This document shows, one piece after another, positions 7,064 through 14,906 of a DNA stretch of 23,334 nucleotides. Under the pieces are notes generated by a model. The model searched no databases. It was not told where the DNA came from and saw nothing but the letters and a program-made list of their open reading frames with translations. Source of the DNA: DASQHM01 sp035632095 (GTDB taxonomy: Bacteria; Pseudomonadota; Alphaproteobacteria; Ferrovibrionales; Ferrovibrionaceae). Position numbers and translations under genes: made by a program. The stretch lies in contig DASQHM010000096.1 of assembly GCA_035632095.1 (NCBI GenBank), forward strand, positions 1-23,334, in the 5' to 3' direction. Every line of letters begins with the position of its first letter. Position 1 is the first letter of the stretch.

Positions 7064-8104
7064 ATGGGACGTTTCGGCACCAAACGCGTCAATCGGCGTA
7101 GCATCATCAAGGGAACCGGTGCCTTGGCCGGGCTCGCCGCAGCCGGCCTCTTACCGCGCGCGGGCTTTACCCAGGCCAAGACGCAGACAATCAACCTGCA
7201 GCTCGGCTGGCTTGCGGGCAACAATCAGGCCGGAGAAATCGCCGCCAAGCACTTGGGCTATTTCGAAGAAGAAAAGATCAATCTCGCCATTCAGCCGGGC
7301 GGTCCGACCATCGACGGCGTTGCCATTGTCGCGTCCGGACGGTTTGAAATCGGCCAGGTTTCATCCAGTCCGTCGCTGATGCTGGCCGCATCGCAGAAGA
7401 TACCGGTCACTTGCTTTGCCGTCGGCGCGCAGCGGCATCCTTACGCCTACTTCTCGCTGCCGGCCAAACCGGTCCGCAAACCGGAGGATCTGGTCGGCAA
7501 GAAGGTCGGCGTGCAGGCAACGGCGAAGATTCTCCTCTCGGCCCTGCTGAAGAAGCACAACATCCCGGAAAAGGACGTGGAAGTGGTCGTCATCGGCTCG
7601 GAGATGACGCCGATCCTGACCGGCCAGACCGACGTGGTGAGCGGCTGGGTCAGCAATACGACCACCTTGAAGGTGCTCGGTCCCGAGCGCATCGACATGA
7701 TGCTGTGGGACACCGGCGTCCGCCTTTATGCGCTGCCCTACTATGCCACCCGCGACACCATTCAGCGCCAACCGGAGATGCTGGCCGGCTTCACGCGCGC
7801 GGCCGGGCGCGGCTGGGAGTTTGCCTACAAGAATCCGGAAAAGACCGTCGCGTATCTGATCCAGGACTACCCCAACCTTGTGCAAGCGGACGAAGTCGAA
7901 GGCACCAAGGCGCTGCTGCGCTTCATCTTCAACGAGCGCACCAAGGCCCAGGGCTGGGGCACGTTCGAGCCCGCCGTGTGGCAGGAACAGATCGCCACCT
8001 ATGACGAGCTCAAGCAGTTCAGCGCCGGCCCGCCGAAACTCGACGACGTCATCACAACGGCCATACTCGACGCGACCAAGGACCAGCGGCCGAAGATCGG
8101 ATAA
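7064..8104 (+). CDS. ABC transporter substrate-binding protein, NMT1/SsuA-like
   Basis: Periplasmic binding protein of 346 residues of the NMT1/THI5-like group, which binds sulfonates, nitrate-like anions, pyrimidine precursors and aromatic acids. A twin-arginine signal (NRRSIIKGTGALAGLAAAGL, R11-R12) suggests Tat export, with cleavage near TQA at about residue 37. The mature domain begins INLQLGWLAGNNQAGEIAAK and contains the family features GYFEEEKINLAIQPGG and LVGKKVGVQ. The ATG at 7064 is preceded by GGGAGGTGGG (7051-7060), an excellent ribosome binding site. An upstream in-frame ATG at 6959 overlaps the operator region and was rejected. It is the first gene of the plus-strand operon, divergent from LysR, with the ATPase and permease directly downstream. 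The ligand is not identifiable, but context suggests the compound degraded by the locus. Confidence 0.93.
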   Translation: MGRFGTKRVNRRSIIKGTGALAGLAAAGLLPRAGFTQAKTQTINLQLGWLAGNNQAGEIAAKHLGYFEEEKINLAIQPGGPTIDGVAIVASGRFEIGQVSSSPSLMLAASQKIPVTCFAVGAQRHPYAYFSLPAKPVRKPEDLVGKKVGVQATAKILLSALLKKHNIPEKDVEVVVIGSEMTPILTGQTDVVSGWVSNTTTLKVLGPERIDMMLWDTGVRLYALPYYATRDTIQRQPEMLAGFTRAAGRGWEFAYKNPEKTVAYLIQDYPNLVQADEVEGTKALLRFIFNERTKAQGWGTFEPAVWQEQIATYDELKQFSAGPPKLDDVITTAILDATKDQRPKIG

Positions 8105-8111
8105 CAGCACC

Positions 8112-8930
8112 GTGACGCCGGCACCGGCAATGCTCCGCGCAAGCTCGCCGCCCGGCGCCGAAGCGGCCGAGAAGGCCGTCGTCTTCCGCGGCGTCTCGGT
8201 TCGGTTCACCACCGAGCGGGGCACGGTCACCGCGCTCGAGAACATCGATCTGGAAATCGCGCGCGGGAGCTTTCTCACCCTGCTCGGGCCGTCAGGCTGC
8301 GGCAAGTCCACCTTGCTTCGGGTGATTGCCGATCTCATCCAGCCGACCGGAGGCAGCGCCGCCGTGCTCGGCCACCCGCCGGAAGTGGCGCGGCAGAATC
8401 GCGAAATCGGCTTCGTCTTTCAGGACCCGGCCCTGTTGCCCTGGCGAACGGTGCTGCAGAACGTGACCTTGCCGCTCGAGGTCGGCGGCGGCAAGGCCAG
8501 GAGCGGACCGCACTCGGCCGCCGATCTGATCAAGCTCGTCGGTCTTGCCGGCTGGGAAAGCGCCTATCCGCACGAGCTGTCCGGCGGCATGCGTCAGCGC
8601 GTCGCCATCGCCCGCGCACTGGTATCGGGGCCGAAGCTTCTGTTGATGGACGAGCCGTTCGGCGCGCTGGACGAGATCACGCGCGACCGCCTGAACGAGG
8701 AGTTGCTTCAGGTCTGGGCCTCCACCGGCACGACCGTCGTCTTCGTCACCCATTCGATCTACGAAGCCGCGTTTCTCGGCCGAGAGGTGTTGCTGCTCGC
8801 CGCGCGGCCTGGCCGCGTACGGGAGCTTGTACCGGTCGGCTTGCCCTCGCCGCGCCGCCTGGCGATGCGCGAAAGCTCCGAGTTCGTTGCCCTGGCGGCG
8901 CATCTGCGCCGCGTCCTGGAGACATGCTGA
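8112..8930 (+). CDS. ABC transporter ATPase, SsuB/TauB-like
   Basis: ATP-hydrolysing subunit of the importer, 272 residues if it starts at the GTG at 8112, seven bases after the binding-protein stop. An ATG at 8130 is an alternative, and neither has a clear Shine-Dalgarno sequence. Walker A GPSGCGKST is at 59-67, the Q-loop FQDPALLPW at 103-111, signature LSGGMRQRVA at 156-165, Walker B LLLMDEP at 176-182, and the switch histidine is H214 (FVTHS). The Q-loop ending in LLPW is characteristic of the nitrate/sulfonate/taurine subfamily. The stop overlaps the permease ATG by one base (TGATG). It couples ATP hydrolysis at the inner face of the membrane to uptake with the adjacent permease. Confidence 0.94.
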   Translation: MTPAPAMLRASSPPGAEAAEKAVVFRGVSVRFTTERGTVTALENIDLEIARGSFLTLLGPSGCGKSTLLRVIADLIQPTGGSAAVLGHPPEVARQNREIGFVFQDPALLPWRTVLQNVTLPLEVGGGKARSGPHSAADLIKLVGLAGWESAYPHELSGGMRQRVAIARALVSGPKLLLMDEPFGALDEITRDRLNEELLQVWASTGTTVVFVTHSIYEAAFLGREVLLLAARPGRVRELVPVGLPSPRRLAMRESSEFVALAAHLRRVLETC

Positions 8931-9778
8931 TGAGCGATCATGCGGTCGATGCCCGGTCCGCCGGAAGCGCCTTCGAGGACGATGCGGCGGCGCAGGCGAA
9001 CTACCTTGCAATCAAGCAGCGCTTGGTTTGGCGGCGGCGCCTGCTGCCCTTGGTGGCAATAGTAGGCATGCTGCTGGTCTGGTGGCAGGCCGTGGAGTTG
9101 TTCGGCATTCGGCCGTTCATCGCGCCCTCGCCGGTTGCGGTCGCGCACGTGCTCGTCGCGCGCATCGACACGCTCATGATCAATTTGGTCCCAACCGCCA
9201 TCGAGGCGGTCCTCGGCTTCCTGCTCGGCAACATGGCGGCCATCGCCATTGCGACGGCCTTCGTCTACAGCCGCACCATGGAGGAAGCGTTCTTCCCGGT
9301 CGCCGTCATGGTCAACACAATTCCCGTGGTCGCCAAGGCGCCCATCCTCGTGCTGTTGCTGGGCAACGGCATGTCGCCGAAGATCGCCATCGCCGCGCTG
9401 GTCTGCTTTTTCCCGACGCTGGTCAACATGACGCGCGGGCTCCGCGACGTCAGCAAAGAGCAGCTCGAACTCATGCGCATCCTTTCGGCTTCGCCGCGCG
9501 AAGTTTTTTTCAAGCTGCGTACCTACAACGCGCTGCCCTATCTCTTCTCGGCCTTGAAAATCGCCGCATCGACCGCGGTTATCGGCGCCATTGTCGGCGA
9601 ATGGATCGGCTCCACCACGGGCATCGGCGCGCTCATCATCTCTTCGACCTACAATTACGACTCGCCCATGCTGTATGCGACCGTGGTGGTCGGCTCGACC
9701 TTTTCGGCGCTGTTCTTCTCGGTCATCTCGCTGCTCGAACGACGCGTGCTCAAGTGGCATTTTTCCATATCGGCGTGA
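8930..9778 (+). CDS. ABC transporter permease, SsuC/TauC-like
   Basis: Integral membrane subunit of 282 residues with a cytoplasmic N-terminal tail of about 35 residues and roughly six hydrophobic segments (for example LLPLVAIVGMLLVWW, and the region around FLLGNMAAIAIATAF). The coupling (EAA) loop is ELMRILSASPREVFFKLR, followed by LPYLFSALKIA, which contacts the ATPase. The start at 8930 was chosen over the ATG at 8924. GGAGA at 8918-8922 is at correct spacing for 8930 but too close to 8924, and 8930 gives the common TGATG coupling with the ATPase stop. The downstream flavoprotein gene begins 37 bases after its stop. It belongs with the two genes before it as one importer. Confidence 0.93.
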   Translation: MSDHAVDARSAGSAFEDDAAAQANYLAIKQRLVWRRRLLPLVAIVGMLLVWWQAVELFGIRPFIAPSPVAVAHVLVARIDTLMINLVPTAIEAVLGFLLGNMAAIAIATAFVYSRTMEEAFFPVAVMVNTIPVVAKAPILVLLLGNGMSPKIAIAALVCFFPTLVNMTRGLRDVSKEQLELMRILSASPREVFFKLRTYNALPYLFSALKIAASTAVIGAIVGEWIGSTTGIGALIISSTYNYDSPMLYATVVVGSTFSALFFSVISLLERRVLKWHFSISA

Positions 9779-9815
9779 TCGCAATGGGTGATGCCCGCCA
9801 AAGAGAGGTCCCCCT

Positions 9816-11171
9816 ATGACCGCCACTCCGGATTTCATCGCCGAGCCGGGCGGCCGCGTACCGGTCGCTGCCGTTGCGGACCTGGTGGTCGTTGGCGGAG
9901 GCCCGGCCGGAATCGCAACCGCCATCGCCGGCGCGCGAAACGGCCTCTCGGTCATGCTGATCGAACGCTATCCCTATCTCGGCGGCCTTGCTTCGGGCGG
10001 CATGGTTCTCGTGCTCGACGACATGTGCAACGGCAATGAGATCAGCGTCCGTGGAATTTGCGCCGAGATGATCGGGCGCATGGAAAGTCTCGGCCTCGCC
10101 GTGACTCCGCCGGAAGCGGACCGCAGGTCCGATCTGGCCATGTGGCGCAAATGGTCGCGCTGGGGCGTGTTCGACTTCACCTCGCACGTCAAGCCGCAGC
10201 CGATCAACTATTCGACCGCGTTCGATCCGGACGGCTTCAAGCGGGTCGCCAATGAAATGATTTCCGAGGCCAAGGTCGGGCTCCGCCTGCATAGCTGGTT
10301 CAGTCGCGCCATCGTCGCGGACGGACGCATCCAAGGCGTGATTTGCGAAAGCAAGGAGGGACGCCACGCGGTGCTGGGCGGCATCGTCGTCGACGCGACC
10401 GGCGATCTCGACGTGGCGGCCGATGCCGGCGCGCCGTTCATCGTCGGCAAATACATGGTCACCACGGTGTTCCGCCTCGGCAACGTGGACTGGGCGGAAG
10501 CGGAGCGCTTCGAATACGACGAGCCGGAGGCGTTCAAGGTTCTCGACAAGGAAGCGAAGCGCGTCATCGGCGGCTCCTGGGACAAGTGGTGGCTGAAGAC
10601 GCCCCTGCCCGGCGTCGTCTGGTGCAACTGCCCGCATATGCCGGAATACGACGGGCTCAAGGTCGAAGACCTGACCCGTGCCGATTTCGAGGGGCGCAAG
10701 CGCATCGCCGCCTTGGTCGAGTTCCTCCACGAGAAAATGCCCGGTTTCGAACGTTGCTTCGTTGTCGACGTGGCGCCGCAGCTCGGCATTCGCCAGACGC
10801 GACTGCTCGACGGCGTATATGTGATGACCAAGGACGACGTGGCCGAGCGCCGCCACTTCGCGGACAGCGTCGCGCGCGGCCGCGACTACTACTACCCCTA
10901 CCGCTCCATGCTGCCGCGTAAGGTGGCGCAACTGATCGTCGCGGGCCGGCATTACTCCGCGACTTCGTCCGCGCAAAAGATGTCGCGCGAGATACCGCCG
11001 TGCATGGCCATGGGCGAGGCCGCGGGCGTCGCGGCGGCGCTGGCGCTGGAGGCCGGGACCGCGCTCGACAAGATAGACGTGAAGAGCCTGCAGGCCCGAT
11101 TGCGCGCGCAGGGCGCCGATCCCGGCGACCGGCCGGCGCCCAATGCGACGATCGCGGAGGCTGCCGAGTAA
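9816..11171 (+). CDS. FAD-dependent oxidoreductase (FAD_oxidored family)
   Basis: A 451-residue flavoprotein. The N-terminal Rossmann dinucleotide fold is DLVVVGGGPAGIATAIAGAR (about residues 22-41), with GGGPAG at 27-32 and Glu50 (MLIERYPYLGG) at the expected ribose-binding position. The C-terminal part has PYRSMLPRKVAQLIVAGRHY and IPPCMAMGEAAGVAAALAL, the second FAD-contacting region typical of the FAD_oxidored (PF12831-like) group. There is no signal peptide or membrane segment, so it is probably a cytoplasmic dehydrogenase or reductase. AGAGAGG lies just upstream of the ATG at 9816. Its stop overlaps the CoA-transferase ATG by one base (TAATG), tying it to the degradative genes rather than to transport. 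The substrate is unknown; most members of this family are uncharacterised. Confidence 0.9.
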   Translation: MTATPDFIAEPGGRVPVAAVADLVVVGGGPAGIATAIAGARNGLSVMLIERYPYLGGLASGGMVLVLDDMCNGNEISVRGICAEMIGRMESLGLAVTPPEADRRSDLAMWRKWSRWGVFDFTSHVKPQPINYSTAFDPDGFKRVANEMISEAKVGLRLHSWFSRAIVADGRIQGVICESKEGRHAVLGGIVVDATGDLDVAADAGAPFIVGKYMVTTVFRLGNVDWAEAERFEYDEPEAFKVLDKEAKRVIGGSWDKWWLKTPLPGVVWCNCPHMPEYDGLKVEDLTRADFEGRKRIAALVEFLHEKMPGFERCFVVDVAPQLGIRQTRLLDGVYVMTKDDVAERRHFADSVARGRDYYYPYRSMLPRKVAQLIVAGRHYSATSSAQKMSREIPPCMAMGEAAGVAAALALEAGTALDKIDVKSLQARLRAQGADPGDRPAPNATIAEAAE

Positions 11172-12379
11172 TGAGCGCCGCACCGAATGACGCATCACCC
11201 CAGCCGCTTGCCGGCGTCAAGGTCATCGACTTTACCCAGGTCATGATGGGCCCCTGCGCCACGCAGATGCTGGCCGACTACGGCGCCGACGTGATCAAGA
11301 TCGAGCGCCCGAAGGTGGGCGATCTTTCGCGCACCTCGATCAGCGACGACCCGGCCGGCCTCGACAATCCGGTTTTCCGCAGCCTCAACCGCAATAAGCG
11401 ATCCATCGCACTCGACGTGCGGAACGAGGCGGGAAAGGCGATCGTCTACGATCTGGTCCGGCATGCGGACGTGGTGGTCAACAATTTCCGGGCCGGCGTC
11501 ATGGAGCGGATCGGCTTCGGCTACGCCGCGCTCTCCAAGATCAATCCGCGCATCATTTGCGCCTTCGGGTCCGGCTTCGGCCAGAACGGACCGCTGGCCC
11601 ACAAGGGCGGCCAGGACGTGCTGGCTCAGGCGCTATCCGGCGTGATGGCGCGCCGCTCGGACGAAGGCCTGCCGTTGTCGATCTACGCCACCGCGCTCGC
11701 CGATTACTCCGCCGGGATGCATCTGGTCCAGGCCATCCTGCTCGCGCTTCTGCAGCGGGAAAAGACCGGCCGCGGGCAGCAGATTTCCGTTTCGCTCTAC
11801 AATTCCATGCTCGCCATGCAAATGCAGGAAGCCGCCATGTGGCTGCAGCGCAAGCGCGACCTGAATTGGGGCGCGTTTCCGTTGAGCGGCGTCTTCGCCA
11901 CAATAGACGGCGCCGTGGTGCTGGTCGGCGCCTTCAAGGCTAATCCGCTGCAGGACATTTGCCGGGCGCTCGAATTGCCCGATCTGTCGGCGGAGCCTCG
12001 CTACGCGACTTTCGCCGGACAGATGCAACACAAGGCCGACCTGCACCGGCAATTCCGGGCGCGCTTCGCCGCCGGCACGACGGCCCATTGGCTGGCGCGT
12101 CTCGAGGCCGAGGACTTGCTTTGCGCTCCGGTGCAAACGCTCGCGGAGGCGCTCGCCTCCGAGCAAACCGCGGTAAACGGCATGGTGGTCTCCTTCGACG
12201 ATGCGGGCGAAAACGACGCGGTCGCCCTGATCGGCACGCCGATCGACATGGATCCTTCGGCGTTTCGCCTGCGCCATCCCCCGCCCAAGCTTGGCGGCGA
12301 CGGCGAGGACATTCTCCGCGAACTTGGCTACGGGCCGGCGAAGATCGCCGAGATCAAGGCCTCCGGGACCGTTTCGTGA
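11171..12379 (+). CDS. CaiB/BaiF family (class III) CoA-transferase
   Basis: A 402-residue class III CoA-transferase that would move CoA between carboxylic acids, making the CoA thioester of a pathway acid without ATP. The N-terminus has the standard PLAGVKVIDFTQVMMGP and LADYGADVIKIERP. The nucleophilic aspartate is most likely Asp178 in ATALADYSAGMHL. KTGRGQQISVSLYNSML, corresponding to the region after the active site, follows. The C-terminal HPPPKLGGDGEDILRELGY is also family-typical. The ATG at 11171 shares a base with the flavoprotein stop, and the stop overlaps the following hydratase GTG (GTGA). Together with the acyl-CoA ligase at the far end of the minus arm, this locus has two separate ways to form CoA thioesters. 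Substrate pair unknown. Confidence 0.94.
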   Translation: MSAAPNDASPQPLAGVKVIDFTQVMMGPCATQMLADYGADVIKIERPKVGDLSRTSISDDPAGLDNPVFRSLNRNKRSIALDVRNEAGKAIVYDLVRHADVVVNNFRAGVMERIGFGYAALSKINPRIICAFGSGFGQNGPLAHKGGQDVLAQALSGVMARRSDEGLPLSIYATALADYSAGMHLVQAILLALLQREKTGRGQQISVSLYNSMLAMQMQEAAMWLQRKRDLNWGAFPLSGVFATIDGAVVLVGAFKANPLQDICRALELPDLSAEPRYATFAGQMQHKADLHRQFRARFAAGTTAHWLARLEAEDLLCAPVQTLAEALASEQTAVNGMVVSFDDAGENDAVALIGTPIDMDPSAFRLRHPPPKLGGDGEDILRELGYGPAKIAEIKASGTVS

Positions 12380-13170
12380 GCGTCATTTTTTCCGTCGACA
12401 ACCACGTTGCGCGCGTCGTCATCGACCGTCCGGCACGCATGAACGCGGTCGACCGGGCGACGGAAGCCGAGCTCATTCGCATCTGGGAATCGATCGAGCG
12501 CGACGATCGGGTGCGCTGCATTGTGCTGAGCGGTTCGGGCGACAAGGCCTTCTGCACCGGAGCCGACATGAAGTCGGACGCCGAAGTGACCGGCTTCGAG
12601 TACTGGGCCGCTTCCCGGCCGGGCGGTTTCGGCGGCATCGCGTTGCGCGATTCGCTCGACGTGCCCGTGGTCGCGCGGGTCAATGGCCACGCCCTCGGCG
12701 GGGGAATGGAGATGGTGCTGGGCTGCGACATCGTGATTGCCGCAAGCACCGCCACGTTCGGGCTGCCGGAGCCTCGCGTCGGCCGCCTGCCGCTGGAAGG
12801 CGGCATCGCGCTCCTGGCGCGGCGCATCCCGCACAACCTGGCCATGGGAATGTTGCTGACGGGGAAGAGGATCGGCGCCGAGGAAGCGTTCCGGTTCGGC
12901 CTGGTGAACGAGGTGGCGGCGCCCGAACATCTCGACGCCGCCGTGGATCGCTGGGTTGCGGAAATTCTCGCCTGCGCGCCCCTGTCGCTCCGCGCCATCA
13001 AGCAGATGGTGCGGCGTGGCGCCGGCCTTTCGCCGCAGGAAGCGCAAATGCTGCGCCTGCCGGCCCTGGTCGCCGCTTTGAATTCGACGGACCAGGACGA
13101 AGGTGTCCAGGCATTCCGCGAAAAGCGCGCGCCGCAATGGACCGGCCGCATCCGCGAAAAATCGCACTAG
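12376..13170 (+). CDS. Enoyl-CoA hydratase/isomerase (crotonase) family protein
   Basis: Crotonase-fold enzyme of 264 residues acting on a CoA thioester, probably hydrating an enoyl-CoA made after CoA transfer. The oxyanion-hole elements are CTGADMKS (60-67) and GHALGGGMEM (104-113). Glu112 and Glu132 (GLPEPRVG) sit at the positions of the two catalytic glutamates of true hydratases, so hydratase activity is plausible. The GTG start at 12376 overlaps the CoA-transferase stop (GTGA). Longer frames upstream only run antisense-like through the CoA-transferase and were rejected. The C-terminal LSLRAIKQMVRRG helix region is normal for the family. It is the last gene of the plus-strand operon, followed by 123 bases before an unrelated exporter. 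Isomerase or dehydratase roles remain possible. Confidence 0.92.
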   Translation: MSVIFSVDNHVARVVIDRPARMNAVDRATEAELIRIWESIERDDRVRCIVLSGSGDKAFCTGADMKSDAEVTGFEYWAASRPGGFGGIALRDSLDVPVVARVNGHALGGGMEMVLGCDIVIAASTATFGLPEPRVGRLPLEGGIALLARRIPHNLAMGMLLTGKRIGAEEAFRFGLVNEVAAPEHLDAAVDRWVAEILACAPLSLRAIKQMVRRGAGLSPQEAQMLRLPALVAALNSTDQDEGVQAFREKRAPQWTGRIREKSH

Positions 13171-13293
13171 ACGAGATGGATTGCGGCGGCGCGAACGTCA
13201 GAAGCCGGGCCTTCGCACAAACCTTCAAGACCCCCCTTGTTTCCCTAGACTAGCCTCTTGCGCATGTTTCCAAATCTATAGGACGTTCCAACC

Positions 13294-13899
13294 GTGCAGC
13301 AGCTGCCCGCGCTCGCGTCCCTGATCCTAGCGTCCCTCGTCGTGATGGGGAGCCCCGGCCCCTCGACCATGAGCGTGACGGCGGTCGGCGCGGCATTCGG
13401 CATTCGCCGGTCGCTCGCCTATTTGACTGGCATCATTCTGGGCACCACGGCGGTGCTTGCGGCCGTGGCGGCGGGTGTCGTCACCATGCTCGTGTCGCTG
13501 CCGCGGGTTGCCCCGGTCCTTGTCGCGGCATCGGCCGTCTACATCGTCTATCTGGCGTTCAAGATCGCGACGGCGCCGCCGCTGTCGGGGCCGGATCGGG
13601 CAGCGAGCGCGCCTTCGTTCGCCGGCGGATTCCTCTTGGGCGTTGCCAATCCGAAGGCTTACCTGGCGATTGCCGCCGTATTCGCGGGCGCGAGGCTCGC
13701 CGTCGAGTCGCGCCTGATCGAGGCGACGCTCAAGACGGCGGTTCTGACAGTCATGATCGTCGTCATTCACCTGTTCTGGCTGATGGCCGGCGTTTCGCTG
13801 TCCCGCCTGCTGCGGCATCCGGTCACCTCCCGTATCGTCAACCTTCTGTTCGCCGCAATATTGGTCTTCACCGCCATCATGGCTTTCGCCCGCGACTGA
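13294..13899 (+). CDS. LysE/RhtB family amino-acid exporter
   Basis: A 201-residue inner membrane exporter of the LysE/RhtB superfamily, with about six hydrophobic segments and no signal peptide. The conserved N-terminal motif GSPGPSTMSVTAVGAAFGIR (about residues 19-38) and the central GGFLLGVANPKAYLAIAAVF identify the family. Its members export amino acids, homoserine lactones or similar small metabolites. The start is the GTG at 13294; the protein then has the normal length and begins at the first membrane helix. The 123 bases between the hydratase stop and this start contain AT-rich stretches but no promoter I can defend. The methyltransferase begins 137 bases after the stop. The transported substrate cannot be told from sequence. 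Confidence 0.92.
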   Translation: MQQLPALASLILASLVVMGSPGPSTMSVTAVGAAFGIRRSLAYLTGIILGTTAVLAAVAAGVVTMLVSLPRVAPVLVAASAVYIVYLAFKIATAPPLSGPDRAASAPSFAGGFLLGVANPKAYLAIAAVFAGARLAVESRLIEATLKTAVLTVMIVVIHLFWLMAGVSLSRLLRHPVTSRIVNLLFAAILVFTAIMAFARD

Positions 13900-14036
13900 T
13901 GCGCCCTTCCATGCAAGCGGCGGCCTGGTCATGGACAATCAAGGCCGGTCCGCCGATTATCGCCCGCCGAGGCAGGCGCGGTCGGAGTTTTCGCGGGCCG
14001 CGTGTCGCGTCACAATTCAGGAGACAAGGATCGAGA

Positions 14037-14888
14037 ATGGAGGAGCACAAACCAAGCCGGACCGCGTTCGGCGCCGCGATCTTGCGCGCGGCGCACCAGA
14101 TATTGGAGAAGCCTAAAGTATTCGCCGATCCGCTGGCGCTGCGCATTATCGGCGCCGAGGCCGAGGCCGGTCTGCGCGCGGACCTCGCCGCGTTCCAGAC
14201 GCCGATCCGGCGCCCGCAGCGGGCGGGCATCGCCGCTCGCAGCCGCTTCGCCGAGGACGAGCTGGCAAAGGCTGTCGGGCGCGGCGTTCGCCAATATGCG
14301 CTGCTCGGCGCCGGCCTCGACACCTTTTGCTGCCGCAATCCGCACGACGCGGACGGACTCCAAGTCTTCGAAGTCGATCATCCGGCAACCCAAGCCTGGA
14401 AACGCGAACGCCTTGCAGCGGCGGGCCTGACGGCAAAGCCGTCGACAATCTTCGCGCCGCTGAACTTCGAGCGGCAAACGCTCGACGAGGGTATCGCTGC
14501 CGCGGGTTTCGCGTTGGATCAGCCGGCCTTTTTCTCCTGGCTCGGCGTCACGACGTATCTGACGCGCGACGCCATCCGGCAGACGCTCGGCTTCGTCGCG
14601 GCCCGGCCCAAGGGGAGCGCCATCGTCTTCACCTATTCGACCCCGCCGGACGCGCTGAATCCCGAGCAGCGCGCGCACTTCGCGGAGCGGGCCGCGATCG
14701 TCGCTTCGGTGAACGAGCCGTGGCGCAGTTTCTTCGAGCCAGAAGATATGACGGCAGAGCTTCGGAGCCTCGGTTTCGCCCGGGTCGAAGATCTGGGGCC
14801 GATGGAGATCGGCGCCCGATTCTTCGTCGGGCGCACGGACGGCTTCCAGCCCGGTCCCAGCGGACACTTGGTGTTGGCGACGGTATAG
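14037..14888 (+). CDS. Class I SAM-dependent methyltransferase, leucine carboxyl methyltransferase (LCM) type
   Basis: A 283-residue methyltransferase of the LCM/PPM1 group. The SAM-binding glycine loop is QYALLGAGLDTFCCR (about residues 86-100), and the acidic motif FEVDHPATQAWKRERL begins at 111. The N-terminal SRTAFGAAILRAAHQILEKP followed by ADPLALRIIG is typical of bacterial members that methylate carboxyl or hydroxyl groups of small molecules. The ATG at 14037 has AAGGA six bases upstream. An in-frame ATG at 13899 overlaps the LysE stop and adds a basic, low-complexity extension, so it was rejected. It is convergent with the RND pump, with stops only 18 bases apart. The acceptor substrate is unknown. 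Confidence 0.9.
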   Translation: MEEHKPSRTAFGAAILRAAHQILEKPKVFADPLALRIIGAEAEAGLRADLAAFQTPIRRPQRAGIAARSRFAEDELAKAVGRGVRQYALLGAGLDTFCCRNPHDADGLQVFEVDHPATQAWKRERLAAAGLTAKPSTIFAPLNFERQTLDEGIAAAGFALDQPAFFSWLGVTTYLTRDAIRQTLGFVAARPKGSAIVFTYSTPPDALNPEQRAHFAERAAIVASVNEPWRSFFEPEDMTAELRSLGFARVEDLGPMEIGARFFVGRTDGFQPGPSGHLVLATV

Positions 14889-14906
14889 GACACGTGCGAC
14901 CGCCGG

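Noticed and set aside
9750..11198. 482-codon open frame on the minus strand
   Set aside because: It is antisense to the flavoprotein, whose own protein has clear family motifs; the antisense product has none.
13171..13293. Possible terminator or promoter between the hydratase and LysE genes
   Set aside because: Only a four-base stem (GAAG/CTTC) and poorly spaced promoter-like hexamers are present. This is not enough to call either.
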